The notes below the pieces were generated by a model. The model was not told the DNA's origin. It saw only the letters and a list, made by a program, of their open reading frames with translations, and searched no databases. 64,000 bases of DNA from Cohnella abietis (GTDB lineage: Bacteria; Bacillota; Bacilli; Paenibacillales; Paenibacillaceae), in NCBI RefSeq assembly GCF_004295585.1, contig NZ_AP019400.1:4562001-4626000 (forward strand). Reading direction: 5' to 3'. Shown here in pieces: positions 25,225-33,305 of the stretch (position 1 is the first letter of the stretch; each line of letters opens with the position of its first letter). The position numbers and the translations under genes were made by a program.

Positions 25225-25650
25225 TCAATTATTCAAATCCTGTGAAGTAAAGGCACCCGGAAGGAGCTCTGAAACCGTAGTTACGCGATACTCACCCTTC
25301 ATATTACCTAAAACAACAGGCATATCCGGCTTACAGAGCTCTACGAGCACTTGGCGGCATACGCCGCATGGTGTAATCGGTTGCTCTGTTTCGCCGATAA
25401 CCGCAATAGCTTGAAACTCGCCCTGCCTACATCCATCTGCTATAGCACTGTACAAAGCAGTCCGCTCCGCACAGTTAGTTGGGCTGTAAGCCGCGTTCTC
25501 TACATTACAGCCATAATGCAGCTGCCCTTGCGAATCAAGTAGTACGGCACCTACAGAGAAGCCAGAATAGGGCACATAAGCACGCTTCCGCGCCTCTTTG
25601 GCCGCGTCTAAGAGCTGCTCTATCGTTAAAGAAATATCTTTAATACCCAC
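25225..25650 (-). CDS. cdd: Cytidine deaminase
   Basis: Cdd converts cytidine and deoxycytidine to uridine forms in pyrimidine salvage. The 141-residue tetrameric type shows the zinc site: C60-A61-E62 in NCAERTALYS and C95 and C98 in PCGVCRQ, with the general-acid glutamate E62. VPYSGFSVGAVL near the N-terminus is the family's substrate-binding segment. It starts with GTG at 25650 and ends 22 bases before era. The gene sits between dgkA and era as in Bacillus. Confidence 0.96.
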   Translation of the reverse strand: MGIKDISLTIEQLLDAAKEARKRAYVPYSGFSVGAVLLDSQGQLHYGCNVENAAYSPTNCAERTALYSAIADGCRQGEFQAIAVIGETEQPITPCGVCRQVLVELCKPDMPVVLGNMKGEYRVTTVSELLPGAFTSQDLNN

Positions 25651-25674
25651 TAAGCTTCCCTCCGAGTCGGCTAA

Positions 25675-26049
25675 CTATTGAAAACAGGCTTCCCATAGTG
25701 GCGGGCCTAGAACAATTATTCCCACTGCTACAGCGAATAAAGACATGACCAATACTGCTCCAGATGCTGTATCCTTAGCCGCTTTAGCAAGAGGATGCAG
25801 GTCGGGAGATGCCAAATCGACTGTTCGCTCAATTGCCGTGTTAAATAGCTCCGAAACCCATACACCAGCAATTGCTGCTAAAATCCATAGCCAATCCATT
25901 CTAGCCACTTGTAACCAAGCCGAAAGCAAAATAACTATAGCTGCTGCAAAAAAATGAAATTTCATGTGGCGTTCACGCCGTAAAGCCCCTATGATGCCTG
26001 TGAGAGCGTAACGGAAGGATTGAACCTCACGCGAACGCCAGCCGCTCAC
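25675..26049 (-). CDS. dgkA: Diacylglycerol/undecaprenol kinase DgkA family
   Basis: A small membrane lipid kinase. In Gram-positive bacteria this family mainly phosphorylates undecaprenol, recycling the lipid carrier for cell-wall synthesis. The 124-residue protein has three membrane helices and the signature FNTAIERTVDLASPDLHPLAKAAKD, in which the Glu and Asp residues bind ATP and metal (ELFNTAIE and DTASGAVL). It starts with GTG that overlaps the ybeY stop (GTGA), so translation is coupled. Followed by cdd after 24 bases. Confidence 0.93.
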   Translation of the reverse strand: MSGWRSREVQSFRYALTGIIGALRRERHMKFHFFAAAIVILLSAWLQVARMDWLWILAAIAGVWVSELFNTAIERTVDLASPDLHPLAKAAKDTASGAVLVMSLFAVAVGIIVLGPPLWEACFQ

Positions 26050-26582
26050 CGGGTTAACCCCGCTTCCTTCAGCACCTCTTCCTGCTTAGCGAACATTTCC
26101 TTCTCTTGCTCTGCATCATCATGATCGTAGCCTAGCAGATGAAGGAAGCCGTGAACGAACAAAAATCCGAGCTCACGCTCTAGGCTATGCCCGTATTCTT
26201 GCGCTTGAGCTTCCGCTCTAGGTACAGAAATTACAATATCGCCAAGTAGGTTTGCGAAAGGATTCGAAGCCTTGTCCTCATCCTTCCACTCCTCATCGCC
26301 TTCTTCAGATGCCTCATATTCATCCTCGTAATGAATTTCCGGTTCTTCTCCCTCGAGCAGAGAAAATGACAATACATCGGTCGGCTTGTCCAATCCGCGA
26401 TATTGGCGATTCAATTCCCGAATTCCTTCATCATCCGTCAAAGTGAGCGTAACGACCCCTACGGTTATTTCTTCTTTAGGTCCCGCGATTTGCAGCAGCT
26501 TCTCCAGCAAATCAATCCATTGCTCTTCGCGAGCACCTGCTCCGCCATCTCGTTCGTCGATCCACTCTATACTTAAAGTCAT
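26046..26582 (-). CDS. ybeY: Endoribonuclease YbeY, 16S rRNA maturation
   Basis: YbeY is a metal-dependent RNase for 3' processing of 16S rRNA and quality control of ribosomes. The zinc site is H144, H148 and H154 in VHGFLHLLGYDHDD. The 178-residue protein is longer than most family members, because an acidic insertion (about residues 81-106, Glu/Asp/Lys-rich) sits between the LSF block and the GDIVIS block. It overlaps the stop of pgpH by ATGA and the start of dgkA by GTGA, so three genes are tightly coupled. The core is intact, so function should be retained. Confidence 0.95.
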   Translation of the reverse strand: MTLSIEWIDERDGGAGAREEQWIDLLEKLLQIAGPKEEITVGVVTLTLTDDEGIRELNRQYRGLDKPTDVLSFSLLEGEEPEIHYEDEYEASEEGDEEWKDEDKASNPFANLLGDIVISVPRAEAQAQEYGHSLERELGFLFVHGFLHLLGYDHDDAEQEKEMFAKQEEVLKEAGLTR

Positions 26583-28849
26583 ACTTTAATCTCCTTTGCT
26601 TCTTTCATTTTTTTCAATTCCTTGTCGTCCGGATACTCAATTCTGGAATGGAACATCCCAATAACCGTTTCCTTAAGCGTCTCTGCGACTTTATCTAGCT
26701 CTCTTAGTGTAATATCACATTCATTGAATTGATTATCGTCCAACCTGTCCTTAATAATCTTTCCGATGATTTCCTCAATTTGCACTACTGTAGGGTGGTT
26801 AAGTGATCTAACCGCCGCTTCCACGCAGTCAGCAATACCAACGATTGCGGCTTCCTTAGACTGCGCCTTGGGACCGGGATAACGATAGTCATCCTCTGTA
26901 AACTGATTTTCCAATTGTTGCTCCTGAGCTTGCTTCACGGCCTTAAAATAGAAATATTTAAGAAAGGTTGTCCCATGATGCTGCTCAGCAATGTCCCTTA
27001 TTGGCTTTGGTAGCTTATGCGCTCTTAGCATTTCGGCGCCATCCTTGGCGTGCGCGATAATAATAGATGCACTAACCTTCGGATCAAGCTTATCGTGTGG
27101 ATTTCCCGCAGAATTCTGATTCTCGATAAAATAAAGCGGTCTTTTCGTTTTACCAACATCATGATAGAAAGAGCCTACACGACATAGTAGCCCGTTCGCC
27201 CCAACTGATTCCGCAGCTGCCTCCGATAGATTCCCTACCATTAGACTGTGATGATAGGTTCCTGGCGTTTCGGTCAGAAGCTTCCTCAGCAAAGGATGAT
27301 TCGGATTAGAAAGCTCCACGAGCTTTAACGCAGACAAAATACCAAATGTAATTTCAAAGAAAGGCATTATCCCAATAACTAGCACGGCAGTTAGCAAGCC
27401 ACTTGAAAGCATGAATATAACGGCCTGCATTAAATCTAAGCGTGTGTTAGGCTCCGGGTCTACAAGCATTAGCGCAAGCACGGCGACTGAACCAAACAAG
27501 CTTACCATAATTCCCGCCTTCAGAATGGACGAGCGCTGGCTTGCACGATGAATGGCTAGCACAGCAGTGAAGGAGACTACAGCTGCTATAAAGCCATAAT
27601 GAAAATCAAACACATGCTTTTGATCTACATTTAGAATAATGCTGGCGAGTAAAGTGAATAAGAAACCACTCACTAGGCCAAGATGCAGGTCAAGGAGCAG
27701 TGTAACCAACATGCTCCCCATTGCTATAGGAGCTAGATAGCCAATAAACGACCATTGCTCAGTATGTGTTAATGCGACCAGGTGAATAAATAGTAGGTTT
27801 AACGCGAATATAATAAGCATCATTAGCCAATGAACATTGGTTCTCTTCTTTGCCGTAGAGGCACTCGATGTTAATTCCCCATAACCATATAAAGCTAAAG
27901 TGAAAAAAACAGCAAATAGAAGAACACCTAGCTGAGGTAAATAAGATTTGCGTTCCTTGAGCAGTCCAAGGGAGTCTAGCTTATTGTATAAGTTTTCTGT
28001 AATAACCTGACCCTTTTTAACAACAATGTCACCCTGCTTAATGAGAACTGGGGGCGTATTTTGCTTAGCCTCGACTTTAGCGGTTTCAGTAGCCAGCTTG
28101 TCATAGAATTTGTTCGGCTGAATGGCCAGCCTAGCGAGCTCTTGAACAATTTCCCTCTGAGTCTTAAAAGAAAGTGAGCTCGCATTAACGAGTTCAGCTA
28201 CCTTCGTTCTAGCTGTCTCCGCTTCTGTCAAAGACTCGCTAGTTAGCTTGCGTACAACCTCTCGTCCAACGGCTCGCATTTCCAGAAGCTGATCTGCTGT
28301 TAATCTCGGAATTTTGTAGTAAGTTTCCTCAGGTATTGAATATTTCTGTGCGAGGACTACCTTCTCCATCTCCGCAAGCAGCTCTGCTGAATATGTTTCC
28401 GAGCCTTTGTTCGTGCTAACAAAATTACTAATGTATTGATCTACACGCTCAGGGATAACACGGCGAAAAATATCTACTTTATCCGCTTCTGTAATCTGAT
28501 CGTCTAGATTAAGCTGCTCAATTCTGGTGAAAATCTCATTAATAAGTGGCTCGTACTTCAGAGCAACGATCGAATAGATGGGACCTATCTTGTCCGCAGC
28601 TTCATCTTGAGCCTGCAAGGTCGCTTTATCATCTATCTCCTGACGTGGTGCTTTAATATCCCTATCGCTCTTACCATTCAGTTTAAGGTCATAGGTTTCT
28701 GGAACAAGCCTTGGTGCGATACTAAAATAGAACAAAAATACAAAGAGCAGGAGCAGAAGCCAGCGCATCGCTGCGCTATTCTTCCATCCTGCCGCTGCCC
28801 TTGATAAGGTAAGCGGGTGGCTAGGCGGGCCGCTATTATTCCGACTCAT
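26579..28849 (-). CDS. pgpH: 7TM-7TMR-HD family c-di-AMP phosphodiesterase (PgpH/YqfF)
   Basis: A membrane protein with an intracellular HD hydrolase domain. Family members such as PgpH of Listeria break down cyclic di-AMP and so affect osmotic and cell-wall balance. The 756-residue chain has an N-terminal helix, a large extracytoplasmic 7TMR-HDED-type domain (about residues 60-310), seven membrane helices (about 310-500) and a C-terminal HD domain with GTYHHSLMVGNLSEAAAES, the FYHDVGKTKRPLYF motif and AEQHHGTTF. It lies upstream of ybeY with ATGA overlap and 34 bases after phoH. Nucleotide specificity is inferred from family members. Confidence 0.93.
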   Translation of the reverse strand: MSRNNSGPPSHPLTLSRAAAGWKNSAAMRWLLLLLFVFLFYFSIAPRLVPETYDLKLNGKSDRDIKAPRQEIDDKATLQAQDEAADKIGPIYSIVALKYEPLINEIFTRIEQLNLDDQITEADKVDIFRRVIPERVDQYISNFVSTNKGSETYSAELLAEMEKVVLAQKYSIPEETYYKIPRLTADQLLEMRAVGREVVRKLTSESLTEAETARTKVAELVNASSLSFKTQREIVQELARLAIQPNKFYDKLATETAKVEAKQNTPPVLIKQGDIVVKKGQVITENLYNKLDSLGLLKERKSYLPQLGVLLFAVFFTLALYGYGELTSSASTAKKRTNVHWLMMLIIFALNLLFIHLVALTHTEQWSFIGYLAPIAMGSMLVTLLLDLHLGLVSGFLFTLLASIILNVDQKHVFDFHYGFIAAVVSFTAVLAIHRASQRSSILKAGIMVSLFGSVAVLALMLVDPEPNTRLDLMQAVIFMLSSGLLTAVLVIGIMPFFEITFGILSALKLVELSNPNHPLLRKLLTETPGTYHHSLMVGNLSEAAAESVGANGLLCRVGSFYHDVGKTKRPLYFIENQNSAGNPHDKLDPKVSASIIIAHAKDGAEMLRAHKLPKPIRDIAEQHHGTTFLKYFYFKAVKQAQEQQLENQFTEDDYRYPGPKAQSKEAAIVGIADCVEAAVRSLNHPTVVQIEEIIGKIIKDRLDDNQFNECDITLRELDKVAETLKETVIGMFHSRIEYPDDKELKKMKEAKEIKV

Positions 28850-28883
28850 CTGGCTCTCCCCTTCCCTATAGTTATAGTCTTAA

Positions 28884-29846
28884 TTATTCGCTGTTAGCGT
28901 TGTAGGCCTGTATAATCTTTTGCACGAGTGCATGCCGGACTACATCCTGATCTGTGAAAAATACCATGCCTATTTCCTCAATCTCACGTAAAATGCGTTC
29001 AGCTTCGATTAATCCGGACTTCTTACCTTTAGGTAAATCGATTTGAGTCACATCACCCGTAATAATCATACGTGAGCTAAAGCCCAGCCGGGTTAAAAAC
29101 ATTTTCATTTGCTCGGGAGTCGTATTCTGAGCCTCGTCCAAAATAACGAATGAATCGTCCAACGTCCTTCCACGCATGTAAGCTAACGGAGCGATTTCGA
29201 TTTGTCCACGCTCCATCGCCTTTGCTACGCCTTCTAGACCTAAAGCGTCGTTTAACGCATCATATAACGGGCGCAGATAAGGATCAACCTTTTCCTGAAG
29301 ATCGCCAGGCAAGAACCCAAGGCTTTCTCCCGCTTCAACTGCAGGACGAGTGAGAAGAATACGTTTCACTTTACCTTCTTTCAAAGCGGCTACTGCGCAC
29401 ATAACAGCCAAATACGTCTTTCCTGTGCCAGCAGGCCCGATTCCGAATACAATATCTTTTTTCCTAATCGTGGTTACATAATGCCTCTGACCGAGTGTCT
29501 TCGGAATGACGGGTTTCCCGCGGAAGGTAGAAGTAATTTCTCCCTTAAACAAAGAAAGCAATTCATCCGCCTTCATCTCTCGAGACAATTCAAGCGCATA
29601 ACGAACATCACGCTCGTTAAGCTGTAACCCTCCTTGGATAAGCTGAAGCAGGGTGTCAAACAATTGCTGCAAGGAACGCACTTCTTCTGCAGGTCCTTCA
29701 ATGTATATTTCTGCATCCCTCGAATGAATAAGAGATACTGTTTCCTTCTCAATTAGGCGCAGGAACTTGTCCTGCGGACCGAACAGGGCTAAGCTTTCAG
29801 CCGCATTGCGCAGCGGGATTGTCGTATATTCTTTCAGCTCAGTCAA
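28884..29846 (-). CDS. phoH: PhoH-family ATPase
   Basis: A cytoplasmic P-loop ATPase of the PhoH family, probably an RNA helicase-like or RNA-metabolism protein; its precise task is unsettled, although the ybeY neighbourhood suggests ribosome or RNA quality control. The 320-residue protein has a KH-like N-terminal part, Walker A GPAGTGKT (137-144), Walker B FVILDEAQNTT, and the conserved TRLGFSSRMIITGDVTQIDLP. It starts with TTG at 29846 after a GAGG site. Located between yqfD and pgpH as in Bacillus. Confidence 0.95.
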   Translation of the reverse strand: MTELKEYTTIPLRNAAESLALFGPQDKFLRLIEKETVSLIHSRDAEIYIEGPAEEVRSLQQLFDTLLQLIQGGLQLNERDVRYALELSREMKADELLSLFKGEITSTFRGKPVIPKTLGQRHYVTTIRKKDIVFGIGPAGTGKTYLAVMCAVAALKEGKVKRILLTRPAVEAGESLGFLPGDLQEKVDPYLRPLYDALNDALGLEGVAKAMERGQIEIAPLAYMRGRTLDDSFVILDEAQNTTPEQMKMFLTRLGFSSRMIITGDVTQIDLPKGKKSGLIEAERILREIEEIGMVFFTDQDVVRHALVQKIIQAYNANSE

Positions 29847-29876
29847 AAAGCCTCATTCCCCCTAAACAATGTTTGC

Positions 29877-31055
29877 TTATCCTATTGGACGTTCGACCTC
29901 GATAGATTGTTCCACTTCAAAAAGAACAGTTAACAATACTTTACCATTCTCGGTATGTTCATGCAAAATGTTTTCGGCTTTGATTGTTGCTTCTTTTCCG
30001 CATTTCGTCAATAATTCCGCTCTTGCCTGTGCTAATCCTGCATCCTTTGCCTCAGCGGGGGTAAGCTTTTTCTCTATTTCTACAACTTCTGACTCATGCT
30101 CCTTCATTGTTCCAAACGGCAGTACTCGCTTCCATAATTGTGCTCTTTTTATACTTGTATAGGTTTGCGAGCCTTCATAATCTTGACCTCGATAGCCTGA
30201 AATTTGCAGAGCACGATTGCCGATAAGTAAGTAATTACGCTCCTGATAGACGCCGGTGAGATTTTTGGTTTTGGTAGTTAGCGGAGACGCTATGCGATAT
30301 TCATGCCAGACAAGGCCCATGACCTTCCCCTTGGATACTACAGCTTTATTATGTACGGCATCACCAAGAATGCCAGAAATCAAAACATCTCCCTTGCGGA
30401 CCCGATCATTCCGCTCAACCTTCGGACGTCCATTTTCAGCTATGATACGTGTAATTACCGCATCTGTCTTGGCAACGAGGTCCCTAGGCCCCTCTAATGG
30501 CTTCTTATCTGGCTTAATGGAGTCGATTACAGTAATCGTAATGGATGTCCCCTTCTTATCCACTCCCACCCATGCAGCTTCAGGGAGAAGAAGCGACAAT
30601 CGCTGCGAGATAGTTGCTGCGTTCTGCATCCGAAACGACCACTGATAGGGAAATATGCCTTCAGCCTTAGCTGCTAGCAATATTTTTTCTTCCGGAATGG
30701 CAGAATTCCCTTCGATGCGCACATTCCAAACCATAGTAGAGAGAAGAAATAGAGCGATTATGAAAAAAAGGATTCCTCCGGCGAAGGTTTTTCTCCTTGA
30801 TAAGCGCGCAAGACGGAAGGGCAGCCCGTGACGGGAAAGGATTCGTGTCCGGCTTCCGTTATGGCGCAGCAAGGGACGCAAACGAAAAAAATCGGGAATA
30901 GATACCCCGAAGGTTAATTCCCCTTTCGGCGAGAATGAAATATTCCAAAGCGTAATTCGCTCATTCATCACCGCATTTAGAAATTTCTCCGCTTCTCCCC
31001 CTATAAGCTTGACCCACACGTAACCTCGCAGCATCGCTAACCATGTACCCTTCAT
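29877..31055 (-). CDS. yqfD: Sporulation protein YqfD
   Basis: A 392-residue membrane-anchored protein of the YqfD family, needed in Bacillus for sporulation and transcribed in the mother cell. The N-terminal third is cytoplasmic (GYVWVKLIGGEAEKFLNAV is the family start), one membrane helix lies at about residues 90-110 (GGILFFIIALFLLSTMVW), then an extracytoplasmic part opens with VRIEGNSAIPEEKIL. The ATG at 31055 follows GGGAGGAG; the frame is open 60 bases further upstream but without family-like residues. It follows yqfC by about 116 bases. It resembles POTRA-like proteins of spore assembly, but the molecular job is unknown. Confidence 0.92.
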   Translation of the reverse strand: MKGTWLAMLRGYVWVKLIGGEAEKFLNAVMNERITLWNISFSPKGELTFGVSIPDFFRLRPLLRHNGSRTRILSRHGLPFRLARLSRRKTFAGGILFFIIALFLLSTMVWNVRIEGNSAIPEEKILLAAKAEGIFPYQWSFRMQNAATISQRLSLLLPEAAWVGVDKKGTSITITVIDSIKPDKKPLEGPRDLVAKTDAVITRIIAENGRPKVERNDRVRKGDVLISGILGDAVHNKAVVSKGKVMGLVWHEYRIASPLTTKTKNLTGVYQERNYLLIGNRALQISGYRGQDYEGSQTYTSIKRAQLWKRVLPFGTMKEHESEVVEIEKKLTPAEAKDAGLAQARAELLTKCGKEATIKAENILHEHTENGKVLLTVLFEVEQSIEVERPIG

Positions 31056-31171
31056 TCCTGTTCTCTCCTCCCAGCATTGGGCTTGTCCCTGCAGTAAAAT
31101 GGCTTCGCCGTCCATAGGACGGCGAGCAGTGTGTTATATCATGCGATTAAATGAGTAGGTATCCATTAGCC

Positions 31172-31462
31172 TTATGGCTTTTGTTTGGGGTGCAGCTGGA
31201 CCCCTAATATTTTCCCTTCGACGAACACTTCCTCTGATCCGATATTCCGAATAATCAAATCTTGACCCGTCACTTCCATTTCCCCATTATCCATTGCCAA
31301 TCTCAGGGACTCTGGAGAAAAATAAAGCACGCCGCGGTGATTTTCAACCGTTAACTGAAGGCCCCCGATCATTGTGATGCGCGGCAAGTCCAGCACCACA
31401 TCCTGCGGCAGGTCGAGAATCGTTGCGGTCCATTTGCGCAGCTTCCGACTTACACGCATCAT
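31172..31462 (-). CDS. yqfC: Sporulation protein YqfC (YabP/YqfC family)
   Basis: A 96-residue protein of the YabP/YqfC family, made in the mother cell of sporulating Bacillus under SigE. It is a small beta-rich protein with the family features KWTATILDLPQDVVLDLPRI and an extended VEGKILGV end. The first of two tandem ATGs (31462 and 31459) follows a GGAGG site at 8 bases. It precedes yqfD, its usual partner. A candidate SigE-type promoter lies 27 to 56 bases upstream. The upstream hypothetical gene ends with a terminator, so yqfC-yqfD form their own unit. Confidence 0.92.
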   Translation of the reverse strand: MMRVSRKLRKWTATILDLPQDVVLDLPRITMIGGLQLTVENHRGVLYFSPESLRLAMDNGEMEVTGQDLIIRNIGSEEVFVEGKILGVQLHPKQKP

Positions 31463-31488
31463 TGGGCGGTCCTCCCTCCTATGGGGTA

Positions 31489-31518
31489 AACATATGCGCA
31501 ACCTACGCAATTTATGAA
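31489..31518 (-). promoter_or_regulatory. Candidate SigE-type promoter of yqfC-yqfD
   Basis: Minus strand: TTCATAAA at 31518-31511, a 14-base spacer and CATATGTT at 31496-31489. It resembles the SigE pattern GTCATATT-N14-CATACAAT in the conserved core of both boxes. The Bacillus homologues are SigE-controlled, which fits. The box match is partial. Confidence 0.45.
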
Positions 31519-31558
31519 GCCAACTAAGGGCAAGCTGCTGAAAGGTAGCTGCTGCAAC

Positions 31559-31586
31559 AAAAAAAACGAGCCCCTAAGGACTCGCT
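31559..31586 (-). terminator. Intrinsic terminator after the 31621-32136 gene
   Basis: Minus strand: CGAGTCC and GGGGCTCG around a TTA loop, followed by eight T residues, just past the gene's stop. Confidence 0.75.
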
Positions 31587-31620
31587 GATGGGATACTATT
31601 TCATTAAACTTGATACATTC

Positions 31621-32136
31621 CTAGCGGCGAAAAGGTTTCCTCGCACGAGGGGGACCAAGAATCTCCGCCCAAACAATTGCACGCGTTAAATCTTCTTTAG
31701 TGACTCCTAGTGTGTTAGAGCTCACAGCACGAGATGGGACTGGTTTACTCGTATTTACAGAGGATCTGGCTCTAGTTGACTGTTGTGGCAAATAATCCTC
31801 CACCTTGTGCTCCACTTCAGGAAGAGTGATTGACCGCACTGGTTGAAGCTCCCGCTCTAGTCTCAAAGCCGCCTCACTCCGAGCCGGATGCTGAGCTTGC
31901 CGCTGTGGAGCCGGTAAACGGGTGTCTACGGGCTCACCATGCGAGGTCTCAACTACCGGAGGTCTGGTCTCCCCTGGCCGCCTAGGCCGTTGCTGACCGT
32001 CTCCTCCGAAGTCTGGCATCCGGTTAGGAGGCTTATTCTCCAGTGGAGATTTACGGAAAAACAACGAATAGATAATCCCCACAATTACAATGACAAAATA
32101 AAAATTGTTAGAGATGAATGAAATTAAATCGTCCAC
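31621..32136 (-). CDS. Unknown membrane-anchored Pro/Arg-rich protein in the position of yqfB
   Basis: A 171-residue protein that I do not recognise. Residues 9-26 (NNFYFVIVIVGIIYSLFF) form one membrane helix, leaving a short N-terminal tail outside. Residues 30-125 are low-complexity, rich in Pro, Arg, Gln and Gly, and probably unfolded. A short hydrophobic C-terminal motif, LTRAIVWAEILGPPRARKP, looks conserved and may bind a partner. It starts with GTG at 32136, lies after floA and before yqfC, and ends at a terminator. Bacillus has the unrelated small yqfB gene at this site. The position next to floA and nfeD suggests a role in membrane microdomains, but this is inference. Confidence 0.75.
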   Translation of the reverse strand: MDDLISFISNNFYFVIVIVGIIYSLFFRKSPLENKPPNRMPDFGGDGQQRPRRPGETRPPVVETSHGEPVDTRLPAPQRQAQHPARSEAALRLERELQPVRSITLPEVEHKVEDYLPQQSTRARSSVNTSKPVPSRAVSSNTLGVTKEDLTRAIVWAEILGPPRARKPFRR

Positions 32137-32232
32137 ATTTCACACTCCTTGCTAGGTTCGAAATGATCTGAGCAGCTAGTAGCCTTACAGATCAATTCGT
32201 CAACCTTGGTAAAAAGCTTGTCCTGTCAAAGC

Positions 32233-33231
32233 TTACGCCTTCTGGTGTCCATCTCCACTAGACGAATCAGTGTTCTTGCCGATGGATCCCCTCATTTGCG
32301 TATCCGCTTCTATGTTTTTCAAGTTCATATAATCCATAACACCTAGCTTACCTGATTTTAATGCTTCAGCCATCGCAAGCGGCACCTCAGACTCTGCTTC
32401 AACAACCTTCGCTTGCATCTCAACAACGCGGGCTTTCATCTCTTGCTCATGAGCAACAGCCATTGCACGACGTTCCTCTGCTTTAGCTTGTGCAATTCTT
32501 TTATCAGCTTCCGCTTGTTCTGTTTGCAAATGTGCACCGATATTTTTCCCAACATCAACGTCTGCAATATCAATGGACAAAATTTCAAATGCTGTTCCAG
32601 CATCCAAGCCTTTGCTTAGTACAGTTTTGGAGATAAGATCAGGATTCTCAAGAACATCCTTATGAGAATCTGCTCCCCCGTTCGTACTTACGATACCCTC
32701 AGCAACACGTGCAAGAATTGTTTCTTCACCAGCACCACCGACAAGACGGTCAATGTTGGCACGTACCGTTACACGAGCTTTAACCTTAACTTCAATCCCG
32801 TTTTTAGCAACTGCAGAAACGACAGGTGTTTCGATAACCTTGGGATTAACACTCATTTGTACCGCTTGTAGCACGTCGCGTCCTGCTAGATCAATTGCTG
32901 CCGCTCTTTCGAAAACAAGTGGAATATCTGCACGCTGTGCGGCGATAAGAGCATTAACAACACGGTCAACATTACCGCCTGCAAGGAAGTGACTCTCTAG
33001 CTGGTTAATATTCAAGCCCAGCCCAGCTTTAGTTGCTTTAATCAAAGGATTTACGATTCTGCTAGGAACGACACGACGTAGACGCATAGCCACTAGTGTA
33101 ATAATGCCCACTCGAACTCCTGAAGCTATTGCAGAAATCCATAGCATGAAAGGGAAAAAACTCATAAATACACTAACCGCAATAACTACTACTGCAATAA
33201 TAACTAAAAACTGAACGTCAACGTTTTCCAT
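32233..33231 (-). CDS. floA: Flotillin-like protein FloA
   Basis: FloA organises functional membrane microdomains in Bacillota and affects cell-wall synthesis and signalling. The 332-residue protein has an N-terminal hydrophobic hairpin (about residues 8-40), an SPFH-like core with KARVTVRANIDRLVGGAGEETILARVAEGIV, and a C-terminal Ala/Glu-rich coiled-coil region (QAEADKRIAQAKAEERRAMA). The ATG at 33231 follows CGGAGG; an alternative start 33 bases upstream lacks one. Length equals that of Bacillus FloA. It lies after nfeD, its usual partner. Confidence 0.95.
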   Translation of the reverse strand: MENVDVQFLVIIAVVVIAVSVFMSFFPFMLWISAIASGVRVGIITLVAMRLRRVVPSRIVNPLIKATKAGLGLNINQLESHFLAGGNVDRVVNALIAAQRADIPLVFERAAAIDLAGRDVLQAVQMSVNPKVIETPVVSAVAKNGIEVKVKARVTVRANIDRLVGGAGEETILARVAEGIVSTNGGADSHKDVLENPDLISKTVLSKGLDAGTAFEILSIDIADVDVGKNIGAHLQTEQAEADKRIAQAKAEERRAMAVAHEQEMKARVVEMQAKVVEAESEVPLAMAEALKSGKLGVMDYMNLKNIEADTQMRGSIGKNTDSSSGDGHQKA

Positions 33232-33305
33232 TTTGTACCTCCGACAGGTTATTGGGTTAAACAACTAAGCTTTTACTACCACATAAGTTAATTCGCTATT
33301 CCTGC

